A DNA stretch of 64,000 bases from assembly GCF_026242195.1 (NCBI RefSeq), contig NZ_RKLV01000004.1:144075-208074 (forward strand), in the 5' to 3' direction. The translations under genes and the position numbers were made by a program. The DNA comes from Halorutilus salinus. Lineage in GTDB: Archaea > Halobacteriota > Halobacteria > Halobacteriales > Halorutilaceae. Of this stretch, positions 16,896 through 23,694 are shown one piece after another; position 1 is the first letter of the stretch; every line of letters begins with the position of its first letter. The notes under the pieces are model-generated. The model made no database searches. It was not told where the DNA came from and worked only from the letters and a program-made list of their open reading frames with translations.

Positions 16896-18892
16896 TACTC
16901 TCCGACCGCGATATACGCCGGCGTCTGAAGGACGGCGATCTCGTCGTCGAACCCCTTGACGACCCCCAACTCCAGATACAGCCCGCGAGCATCGACCTAC
17001 GTCTCGGAAACGAGTTCTTGGAGTTCGAACGTTCGAACATACCGTGTATACACCCGGAAAGCGAGGAGGAGACCGACGACTACACGCGTCGACGTGTCGT
17101 TGAGACGGGCGACGAATACGTCCTCCATCCGGGTGACTTCGTTCTCGGAACGACTTACGAGACGGTCGAGATACCCGACGACCTCGTGGCGCGCGTCGAA
17201 GGCAGGTCGTCTCTCGGTAGGCTTGCTGTGGTGGTTCACGCGTCGCTCCCTTATGATGAGCAGGTCTTCCTCTGGACTCCGGAGGACGGCTTCGGCTTCC
17301 ACCCGATCGGCGAGGTGGTTGAGAAGGAGCTTGAGGCGCGCGCTGTCGCATTCGACCCCAAGACGCTCGAACTCTCCACACACCGTGTCACCGACCATAT
17401 CACGAATCCGACAAAGGATATCTACCGCGTGGTACTCGAATCCGGGCGCGAAGTTCACGTGACGAAGGATCATAACCTGTTTACGGTCGACGAAGCGGGT
17501 CGCGTAACGCGCGTTCCGTCCGAAGAGGCGGAAGGAACCCTCGTAATGGTTCCCGACGAACTCCCCGAACCCACAGTTTCGGAGGACGAAGTAAACCTCA
17601 TCAACCTTCTCCGTGACGAAGACGACGAACTGATCGCGTACGCTTCAGACGGCTCCGGGTCGGCACCGAACGCAGACTGGGACTGTGTTCCACGCGGAAG
17701 CAGACGCCACTACCGGAGCCGTGGTTCGGCACCTCTGCAGACGGTTGAGGAGCCGTCAGGTGTCGATATCGCGTACAAGCAGAGCGATTACACCCTACCT
17801 GACACCCTCGAAGTTACGGAGGAGTTCGCTTGGGTTCTTGGCTTCTACGTCGCCGAGGGATACGCGCGTCGGAAGCACGTCGTCTTCACAAACACCGAGG
17901 ACGAACTTCTCGAACGCGTAGCCGACTGGTTCGACGGCTACGACGCCTCGTTGTCTTGGAGCAAGTCCGGAGGCGCGTCGCGTCTCACCGTCTGTTCCGC
18001 ACTCTGGTCATCTATCTTCACAGCACTTGCGGGTGAAGGATCCGAAAAGGACGTCCCCGATACTGTGTGGAACTGGTCGGATGAGACGGTCTCTGCTTTC
18101 CTCGAAGGTCTCGTTGACGGCGACGGTTCGCGCAGGGGGACACGTACCGTTTTCTACACGTTCAACGAGAGCCTCGCCGACAACGTCTCCTATCTCTGCT
18201 CACGTCTCGGTCTGCGTAGCAACTTACGGTCGCGTGACCGTGAGACAGGCACGGAATGGGTCGTTGAGTTCGCCGAAGACCCCTACAGACGCGGCGAGTA
18301 CGTGCCCCCCGTTCCCGACCTACTCCGCGAGGCGCGTTCCGACACCGGGCTGAGGATGTCGGACGTAGCCGACGCTGTCGGCTGGTCGTCGAAGTCGAGC
18401 GTGTCAAACCTCGAAAACGCCGAGCACGGCGCGGTCAAACGAGAGACGGTTCGTAAGCTAACCGATGTCTACGACGACGGGGAGCCTGCGCGCCGTATCG
18501 ATGCCCTGTTGAACGGTGGCGTCCGTTTCGAGCGCGTCGAGAGGGTAGAGAAGACAGACAGGCACGAGACGACATACGACCTAGAGGTACAGCCCGATGG
18601 ACGCGCGGTTGAGAACTTCGTCGGTGGACGCGGCGGTATCTTCCTCTCGAACACGGCGGGCTTCGTAGACCCCGGATACCGCGGGCAGATCACGCTCGAA
18701 CTCTCCAACCTCGGAACCGCCCCTGTCGCGCTCCGTCCTGAGGAGATGCGTATCTCACAGATAGTCCTCACAGAGCTCTCGTCGCCCGCGGAGACACCGT
18801 ACGGCGAGGAGCGCGGCTCCAAGTATCAGGATCAGGACGGACCGACGGCGAGCAGGATAGGTAGCGACGACGAGTGGAAGTCAGAGAAGTAA
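16892..18892 (+). CDS. dcd: dCTP deaminase interrupted by an intein
   Basis: The ORF encodes 666 aa. Residues 1-117 and 588-666 join to a normal 196-aa dCTP deaminase: the start [11 protein letters not shown], the segment [14 protein letters not shown], then [11 protein letters not shown] with the catalytic-region Glu in ITLELSN, and the C-terminal GSKYQDQ. Residues 118-587 are an intein. The mature enzyme deaminates dCTP to dUTP (or to dUMP in bifunctional relatives). The intein sits beside the active-site loop, so splicing is essential for activity. Six nt separate it from blh downstream. Confidence 0.95.
   Translation: MILSDRDIRRRLKDGDLVVEPLDDPQLQIQPASIDLRLGNEFLEFERSNIPCIHPESEEETDDYTRRRVVETGDEYVLHPGDFVLGTTYETVEIPDDLVARVEGRSSLGRLAVVVHASLPYDEQVFLWTPEDGFGFHPIGEVVEKELEARAVAFDPKTLELSTHRVTDHITNPTKDIYRVVLESGREVHVTKDHNLFTVDEAGRVTRVPSEEAEGTLVMVPDELPEPTVSEDEVNLINLLRDEDDELIAYASDGSGSAPNADWDCVPRGSRRHYRSRGSAPLQTVEEPSGVDIAYKQSDYTLPDTLEVTEEFAWVLGFYVAEGYARRKHVVFTNTEDELLERVADWFDGYDASLSWSKSGGASRLTVCSALWSSIFTALAGEGSEKDVPDTVWNWSDETVSAFLEGLVDGDGSRRGTRTVFYTFNESLADNVSYLCSRLGLRSNLRSRDRETGTEWVVEFAEDPYRRGEYVPPVPDLLREARSDTGLRMSDVADAVGWSSKSSVSNLENAEHGAVKRETVRKLTDVYDDGEPARRIDALLNGGVRFERVERVEKTDRHETTYDLEVQPDGRAVENFVGGRGGIFLSNTAGFVDPGYRGQITLELSNLGTAPVALRPEEMRISQIVLTELSSPAETPYGEERGSKYQDQDGPTASRIGSDDEWKSEK
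17243..18652 (+). mobile_element. Intein with LAGLIDADG homing endonuclease and internal HTH
   Basis: This 470-residue intein spans residues 118-587 of the dcd ORF. It starts with Ser ([10 protein letters not shown]) and ends in LSN, followed by Thr of the host protein. Block B is HVTKDH (TxxH). Two LAGLIDADG-like motifs are seen: [10 protein letters not shown] and [10 protein letters not shown]. Between the endonuclease and the C-terminal splicing block lies an XRE-like helix-turn-helix ([20 protein letters not shown]). Block F is TYDLEV through GIFLSN. The residue before the terminal Asn is Ser, where His is usual. Confidence 0.9.
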
Positions 18893-18898
18893 CAAGGT

Positions 18899-19957
18899 AT
18901 GACCGACCCAGAGAGCGCCGACGTTAACGAAAGATCGACCGCACGGTACCGAGACTACGGTGTCTCCGACGGGTGCAGGCGCGCCCTCGTGCGGTGGGTG
19001 GTCGTCCCCTCTTGGGTTCTACTCGGCTTTCTCGTCGTCACCTTCGCTGTCGTCCGCGCCACAGGCGTCTCCGTACCCCCCTCGTACAGGTACGCCCCTT
19101 TCCTCGTTAGCATCGTCGTCTTCGGTCTACCTCACGGTGCCGTTGACCATCTCGTACCCGCGCGCCTACGCGACGAGAAGCCTGACCTCGTATCCGTCGG
19201 ACGCGTGATGGCTGTCTACACCGTCCTCGTAGTAATGTACGCAGTCGTATGGTTCGTTGCACCCGGTCTCGCCTTCGTCTTCTTCATCGGTCTGACCCTG
19301 TACCACTGGGGTCAGGGAGATCTACACGCCTCGCTCGGCTTCCTACGTACGAACCTCGGCTCGCGTCTCGGACGCGCGGTCACCCTCGTCTCGCGCGGTT
19401 CGATGCCTATGCTCGTCCCCCTCTTAGCCTTCCCCGAGGAGTACCGCGACGTTGCGGACGCCGTGATCCGCGTCTTCGACCCCCGTGGAGCCGAGACGAT
19501 CGCCTTCGCTTTCGAACCCGCGTTCCGTTTCTCCGTCGGTGTCTTCCTCGTCGTCTTCGTATCTGCCACGGTCTACCTCTCGCGGTCGTCTTTCGAGGCG
19601 GGCGAACTCGCCTTACTCGGCGTCTACTTCGCAACCGTCCCGCCTATACTCGCCGTCGGATTCTACTTCTGCTTCTGGCATTCGACGCGCCATATAGGGC
19701 GTCTCATCGCTCTCGATCCCGTCGCTGTGTCGCACGTTGAGGACGGTAACGCGACGCGTGCACTCCTCCGTTTCGGACGCGATGCCGCCCCGCTCACCGC
19801 AGGCGCTGTCGTTATATTCGCGGCTCTGTGGCTCGTCGCCTCACCTCCGGCTACTGTCGAAGGCTTCTTCGCCCTCTACCTGATCCTACTCGCGGCGCTC
19901 ACGTTACCCCACGCAGGCGTCGTTACACTCATGGATCGAGTCCAGCGAGTCTGGTGA
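18899..19957 (+). CDS. blh: Brp/Blh-type beta-carotene 15,15'-dioxygenase
   Basis: The protein has 352 aa and many membrane spans. The His residues expected to bind iron are in conserved segments: GLPHGAVDHL, YHWGQGDLH, FWHSTRHIGR and LTLPHAGVV. It cleaves beta-carotene symmetrically to two retinals. It stands 6 nt after dcd. It converges on crtY with a 29-nt tail-to-tail overlap, and the opsin gene follows. This groups precursor, cleavage and apoprotein in 2.5 kb. Confidence 0.93.
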   Translation: MTDPESADVNERSTARYRDYGVSDGCRRALVRWVVVPSWVLLGFLVVTFAVVRATGVSVPPSYRYAPFLVSIVVFGLPHGAVDHLVPARLRDEKPDLVSVGRVMAVYTVLVVMYAVVWFVAPGLAFVFFIGLTLYHWGQGDLHASLGFLRTNLGSRLGRAVTLVSRGSMPMLVPLLAFPEEYRDVADAVIRVFDPRGAETIAFAFEPAFRFSVGVFLVVFVSATVYLSRSSFEAGELALLGVYFATVPPILAVGFYFCFWHSTRHIGRLIALDPVAVSHVEDGNATRALLRFGRDAAPLTAGAVVIFAALWLVASPPATVEGFFALYLILLAALTLPHAGVVTLMDRVQRVW

Positions 19958-20699
19958 TACACCGAAGAGTCTCGTACTCTTCGACCCAGACGCGCCACTC
20001 GTCGAGCGTCCATCTGAAGAGCATAACCCCCTGAACGACGAGAAGGCTCGTGACAAAGAAGAAGGCACCCTCTTCGACCGGAAGACCGAGAACAGTAACC
20101 CCTGTCGTGAGTTCGTCCGAGATAATCCAGATACCGTCTTCGATAGCGAAACGGTCGGCAGAGGCAAGGTAAACCGCCGGCGGAACCACACCGGCGGCTA
20201 CGACACGGAAGTTACGTACGAGGTAGTGACCGCCGTACGCCCACTGGAGAACGAAGACCGGACCCGCCCATACGAGTATCATACCGATGTAGAACGTCTC
20301 CGTACCCTGTGCCCACCACAAGCCGGCGACCGTAACACCCAAACCCGCTAAGGTAAGGAGGTACCTTGGCGTCCAACCCCCCGACCGACGTGTTTCCAGA
20401 CGCGTGAGAACGAGGTAGAGCCAAAGACCGACGATAAGCGGCTGTATAACAAAAAAGAGGTACTCACCGAGAGGTATATCCCAGAAGAAGACGGATACGG
20501 TTCCCTCACCGTACCTCCAGACGCCGTTCCGTATCATATACCCGTCCCACGGTGTCGTGTACAGAAGAGCGATAACGCCGATGATCGCCGTTCCCAACGG
20601 AGAAGGGTCGTCTACATAAAGGCGTTTGCTGAGATAAGCCGCCCCAAGAACCGCGAGAACGGGCACGGTAAACAGAAGGTGGAAAGTCAGATAGTTCAA
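19929..20699 (-). CDS. crtY: Lycopene beta-cyclase (CrtYcd-type fusion)
   Basis: The protein has 256 aa from a TTG at 20699, supported by a GAGG motif 8 nt upstream and a TATA box at 20748-20760. The ATG much further upstream gives a basic, unrelated N-terminus. It has seven or so membrane spans and the paired-domain motifs of archaeal cyclases: TPWDGY, FWDIPLGEYLFF and, in the second half, GLPVEEGAFFF. It makes beta-carotene from lycopene, the substrate of Blh next door. It is divergent from the rhodopsin gene. Confidence 0.93.
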   Translation of the reverse strand: MNYLTFHLLFTVPVLAVLGAAYLSKRLYVDDPSPLGTAIIGVIALLYTTPWDGYMIRNGVWRYGEGTVSVFFWDIPLGEYLFFVIQPLIVGLWLYLVLTRLETRRSGGWTPRYLLTLAGLGVTVAGLWWAQGTETFYIGMILVWAGPVFVLQWAYGGHYLVRNFRVVAAGVVPPAVYLASADRFAIEDGIWIISDELTTGVTVLGLPVEEGAFFFVTSLLVVQGVMLFRWTLDEWRVWVEEYETLRCITRLAGLDP

Positions 20700-20747
20700 C
20701 CCTTTACCCTCGTTTTCTCTTCCACGTACGGTAGTTGTGTATCCGGC

Positions 20748-20760
20748 ATAATATAATTTT
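20748..20760 (-). promoter_or_regulatory. TATA box for crtY
   Basis: On the minus strand it reads AAAATTATATTAT, about 50 nt upstream of the TTG start, leaving a leader of roughly 25-28 nt that contains the GAGG ribosome-binding motif. Confidence 0.55.
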
Positions 20761-20866
20761 GTACCTCGGCTCTTTGTCTCGTCATGACGGCGTCCGCGCC
20801 TGCGCCGACATCCTTTGCGATGTCGCCCGAGGTTCCTCGCGCACGCGCGCACGCGCATGAAAGAAG

Positions 20867-20873
20867 TTAAAAA
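20867..20873 (+). promoter_or_regulatory. TATA-like box for the rhodopsin gene
   Basis: TTAAAAA is about 30 nt before the ATG at 20900, so the transcript would be nearly leaderless. A GCGCAC-rich repeat (20839-20857) lies just upstream. I do not see the classical bop UAS. Confidence 0.45.
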
Positions 20874-20899
20874 CATGCGTCACAAACGGGGTAAAATAC

Positions 20900-21448
20900 A
20901 TGGCAGAAGTACTTGGAATGGGCATGAGTACAGCGGTTCTCTGGATCGGTGCATTAGCTATGCTCGCCGGTACGTTGGTCTATCTATGGCTCGGTAGGAA
21001 CGTAGCGGTTTATGAACAGGACTTCTTCATAATGTCGATATCCATAACCGTTATCGCCGCTACCGCGTACCTCGCGATGGCGATGGGCATGGGACGGCTG
21101 AGCTTCAACGGTGAGGAGGTCGTGGTCGTGCGCTACATCGACTGGCTTCTGACGACGCCTCTCATAATCGCGCTCCTTGGAATACTCGCGGACGCAGACA
21201 GGAGCCTGATTGCGACCCTGGTCGGCGTAGATATCTACATGATAGCCGCGGGTTTCTTGGGGGCTATCGCCGACGGCGTCTTTGCGAGCCTCGTCTGGTG
21301 GGCGCTCGGCTCCATCGCGTACCTCATCCTTCTGTACCTTCTGCTCGGAGCTCTTTCGTCAGCCGCAGACGAACTGCCGGACGACGTTTCGGATATCTTT
21401 ACAACCCTACGGAACCTTACCGTCGTGCTTTGGAGCGTCTACAGATGA
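20900..21448 (+). pseudogene. Microbial rhodopsin, 5' part (helices A to mid-F), interrupted by IS
   Basis: Codons 1-181 (to 21442) are rhodopsin; the last codon before the stop comes from the IS. Helix C reads VVVRYIDWLLTTPL: Arg78, Asp81 and Thr85 match Arg82, Asp85 and Thr89 of bacteriorhodopsin. The proton-donor position (Asp96) is Leu92. The fragment ends at LTVVLWSVY in helix F. The retinal-binding Lys in helix G is missing here and is found at 23453-23653. Joining 21442 to 23453 restores one 247-aa frame. No transducer (htr) gene is adjacent. Confidence 0.95.
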
Positions 21449-21460
21449 GCAAGGCGAGTG

Positions 21461-21481
21461 CCTCGGGGCTTGACCCCGAGG
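21461..21481 (+). repeat. IS left-end hairpin
   Basis: CCTCGGGG and CCCCGAGG form an 8-bp stem around CTTGA, 18 nt inside the left border. Such imperfect or perfect hairpins are the TnpA recognition sites of IS200/IS605 elements. Confidence 0.8.
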
Positions 21482-21494
21482 GTGAAGCCGACAC

Positions 21495-21894
21495 TCAAAC
21501 GTGTTCTGTACGTTCGATATACTGTTCAATCGTCTCGCTGGATACCTGACCCGCCGTCCCAACGTAGTACGATTGTTCCCAGAACCCACCGCCCCACAGA
21601 TACTCCTCCAAGAACGGTTCGTGCTGTTCCCACATCTTCCGCGCTGTGATGCTCTTCACCGTCCGCACAATCTCGCTCGGTGCGTGTTTCGGGTGGGCGG
21701 ACAGGAACAAGTGTACGTGGTTGGGTGAGATGTGTAGCGACAATATCTCGTAGTCGTACTCGTCGCATACGGCGCGGAAACTTGCTTTCAGAGATCCCTT
21801 GATTGATTCGAGAATCGCATGACGGTACTTCGGACACCACAACGAAGTGGTAGTTGACGTTGTACACCGTGTGGTTCGATCGCTTCTCGCCCAT
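21495..21894 (-). pseudogene. tnpA: tnpA, Y1 (HUH) transposase with a one-base frameshift
   Basis: The ATG at 21894 starts MGEKRSNHTVYNVNYHFV. The frame is then lost near 21836-21845, where one extra base converts an expected HFVWCPKYRH into two frames. The rest reads WCPKYRHAILES through the HUH motif HVHLF (within SPNHVHLFLSAHP) to the catalytic Tyr region QSYYVGTAG and the stop at 21495. A full enzyme would be about 132 aa. Unless rescued by frameshifting, it cannot mobilise the element in cis. A sequencing error is the alternative. Confidence 0.85.
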
Positions 21895-21949
21895 ACAGAC
21901 AGTACGTGGACAAGGCTTAAGTATTTCAGTATCTAAGTAAGAATGTGAG

Positions 21950-22087
21950 ATGACGAAACGACTGTCCGTTGACTTCGAGGACGACGTGTACAAGGAGTTC
22001 TCGAAGAAATGCATCGATGTTGACGAAACCAAGTCCGACGTAGTGCGTGGACTCGTCAACGACTGGCTCAACGAATCCGAAGAATGA
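21950..22087 (+). CDS. Small ribbon-helix-helix protein encoded in the IS
   Basis: The protein has 45 aa: MTKRLSVDFEDDVYKEF followed by a helix ending GLVNDWLNESEE. The beta strand plus two helices resembles CopG/MetJ-type DNA-binding dimers. It overlaps tnpB by ATGA and is divergent from tnpA. It may repress the tnpA/tnpB promoter region, but this is inference from position. Confidence 0.75.
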   Translation: MTKRLSVDFEDDVYKEFSKKCIDVDETKSDVVRGLVNDWLNESEE

Positions 22088-23358
22088 CCGACGCTCAGGC
22101 CTTCGTCAAGACGCTGGACTTCCAACTCGATATTCAGAGTAACAACGAGAGTCTGTTGTACAGCGCAACGCTCGAAGCCCGTCGAGTGTACAACGAAACC
22201 ATCCGCCTCGCCAAAGAAGGCGTGGACTGGGACGCGATTCCCGACCGCGTGGCTGACGACGCCAACCTCGTGAAAAACACGACACAGCGCGTCGTCGCTA
22301 AAGCCCTCGGTGCGATGGAGAATTACTACGAGTACGACGACTTCGGCCAACCGAGCCACACCAAGGACGGCGCGTACCCCCTTCGTGCGAACTACGAGGA
22401 AGGGTACAACCTGTCGCTCACCGACGACGGAGATGTGGCGTTCCGTATCAGCGCGAAGCCCTACAAGCACGTCAAGGGCGTCCTCAAAGGTGACGACGCC
22501 CACCTCGACATTCTCAAGATTGCACTCGAAAGCGACGAGTGGAAGATTGGGACGGCTGAAGCCCTGTTCCACAACGACAACGCCGAGTTGCACGTCAACG
22601 TCACTAACACCGAACAGACCGTTTGTGACAAGCAGGACTCGCGGACGGTTGTCGGTGTGGACGTGAACGAGGATAACGTTGCTTTGACCGCACTCTCCGA
22701 GCATGGGGTTGAGGACACATTGGTCATCGACTTCCCTGAAATCAAGTTCGAGCGTCACCGCTACTTCACGATGCGAAAGCGCGTGCAGAACGCGGGGAAG
22801 GACAGTATCCACGATACGTTGGAAGGGCGTGAGGAACGGTTCGTCCGCGACCGACTCCACAAGGTATCTCGGCATATCGTGGAGTGGAGCCAGCAGTTCG
22901 AGAAGCCGTGCATCGTCTTTGAAGACCTCAAAGAGATGCGCGATAGTATCGACTACGGGACGCGGATGAACCGACGCTTGCACCACCTCCCGTTCCGTGC
23001 CCTCCAATACTACACGTCGTACAAGGCGTCGTTCGAGGGAATCCCGACTGCGTGGATTAACCCCGAGTACACGAGCCAGCGGTGCCCGATGTGCGGTCAT
23101 ACAGAGCGTGCGAACCGCAACAAAAAGCGGTTCAAATGTCGGTCGTGCGGGCATCAAGACCATAGCGACCGTGGTGCAAGCGTCAATATCGCTGTGAAAG
23201 GCGTGAAGAAACTCGATTGGAATGTGCCTGCTCTCAACAGCCTTCCCGTTGTTCGGAAGGTGCGACGGCAGGCATCGGGGGCCGTGGACGCCCCGACCGT
23301 GACCCAACCGACCGCCCGAGGCTATCAGGCCGACGGTCGCGTGGGAGTGTCCGACTAA
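22084..23358 (+). CDS. tnpB: TnpB, RNA-guided RuvC-like nuclease of IS605 family
   Basis: The protein has 424 aa and appears intact. RuvC acidic residues are present: Asp193 (GVDVNED), Glu280 (IVFEDLKE) and Asp362 (DRGASVN). The zinc finger CPMCGH...CRSCGH uses Cys334, 337, 352 and 355. TnpB proteins cut DNA next to a short target-adjacent motif, using an RNA made from the element's right end with the flanking DNA as guide. Here the flanking guide would be rhodopsin sequence starting at 23453. It is co-transcribed with the ribbon-helix-helix gene. Confidence 0.93.
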   Translation: MTDAQAFVKTLDFQLDIQSNNESLLYSATLEARRVYNETIRLAKEGVDWDAIPDRVADDANLVKNTTQRVVAKALGAMENYYEYDDFGQPSHTKDGAYPLRANYEEGYNLSLTDDGDVAFRISAKPYKHVKGVLKGDDAHLDILKIALESDEWKIGTAEALFHNDNAELHVNVTNTEQTVCDKQDSRTVVGVDVNEDNVALTALSEHGVEDTLVIDFPEIKFERHRYFTMRKRVQNAGKDSIHDTLEGREERFVRDRLHKVSRHIVEWSQQFEKPCIVFEDLKEMRDSIDYGTRMNRRLHHLPFRALQYYTSYKASFEGIPTAWINPEYTSQRCPMCGHTERANRNKKRFKCRSCGHQDHSDRGASVNIAVKGVKKLDWNVPALNSLPVVRKVRRQASGAVDAPTVTQPTARGYQADGRVGVSD

Positions 23359-23472
23359 ACCACGGGAATCCTCGGGGTCGTACGGAAATCGAAGATTTCC
23401 GTGATGACGAGACGCTTCGCGTCTCGAACCACTTGACCCCGAGGCGGTTCACCCCGTCATATGGATACTCGG
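23359..23472 (+). ncRNA. Candidate omega (right-end) RNA with rhodopsin-derived guide
   Basis: The right end from the tnpB stop to 23452 folds into nested hairpins: outer CCTCGGGGTC/GACCCCGAGG, inner GGAAATC/GATTTCC and GAGACGC/GCGTCTC. In known IS605 elements the TnpB guide RNA covers this region and continues about 16-20 nt into flanking DNA. The 5' limit is not visible and probably lies within tnpB. Expression is not shown by sequence. Confidence 0.45.
23370..23444 (+). repeat. IS right-end hairpin carrying an inserted double-hairpin unit
   Basis: The arms CCTCGGGG (23370-23377) and CTTGACCCCGAGG (23432-23444) are the same as in the compact left-end hairpin, but are separated by 54 extra bases (23378-23431). 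The insert contains two short hairpins, ACGGAAATC/GATTTCCGT and GAGACGC/GCGTCTC, each with a 3-nt loop. It resembles the units after the tRNAs. Confidence 0.8.
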
Positions 23473-23653
23473 AGGTCAAGGATTTGGGCTTCTTCCGGCG
23501 GTTGCGGAGCAGGGCGGTATAGTCGCTCTCGACGTACTCTCAAAGGTAGTCTTCGGCTACATACTCCTGAGTAGCCACGAGACGTTACGTGTTCACAGCT
23601 TCTACGGTGAGGCGAGCGAAAGCCGGGCTGGTGAGAGAGCCGAACCCGCGTAG
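23453..23653 (+). pseudogene. Microbial rhodopsin, 3' part (end of helix F, helix G, C-tail)
   Basis: Read from 23453 the frame gives PVIWILGGQGFG, then helix G with ALDVLSKVVFGYILL. Asp208 and Lys212 of the joined protein match Asp212 and the retinal-binding Lys216 of bacteriorhodopsin. Glu200 matches Glu204, while the Glu194 position is Gln190. The C-tail is SSHETLRVHSFYGE and more, to the stop at 23651. It has no start codon of its own. Confidence 0.93.
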
Positions 23654-23694
23654 AAGGGGTAAACGTTACGTGCCGCGTCCGCGTACCGGGCGTA

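Larger units (their letters stand above)
21443..23452. mobile_element. IS200/IS605-family insertion sequence (tnpA/tnpB type) inside the rhodopsin gene
   Basis: The 2,010-bp element was located by restoring the rhodopsin frame: ...GTCTAC | element ending GGTTCAC | CCCGTCATA.... The borders are ambiguous by 2 nt because both junctions are preceded by AC. There is no target duplication, as expected for this family. It contains divergent tnpA (frameshifted) and a ribbon-helix-helix gene plus tnpB. Subterminal hairpins use the same CCTCGGGG / CCCCGAGG arms at both ends. Confidence 0.93.

Noticed and set aside
20900..21448. A short, complete seven-helix-lacking opsin as a real 182-aa protein
   Set aside because: The frame ends inside IS sequence one codon after the junction, and the missing helix G lies in frame beyond the element, so it is a truncated gene.
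21526..23307. Long open frame (593 codons) on the minus strand, antisense to tnpB
   Set aside because: It is the reverse frame of a well-supported TnpB gene, with no recognisable domain. Its only meaningful part is the tnpA start region at the end, which is annotated separately.
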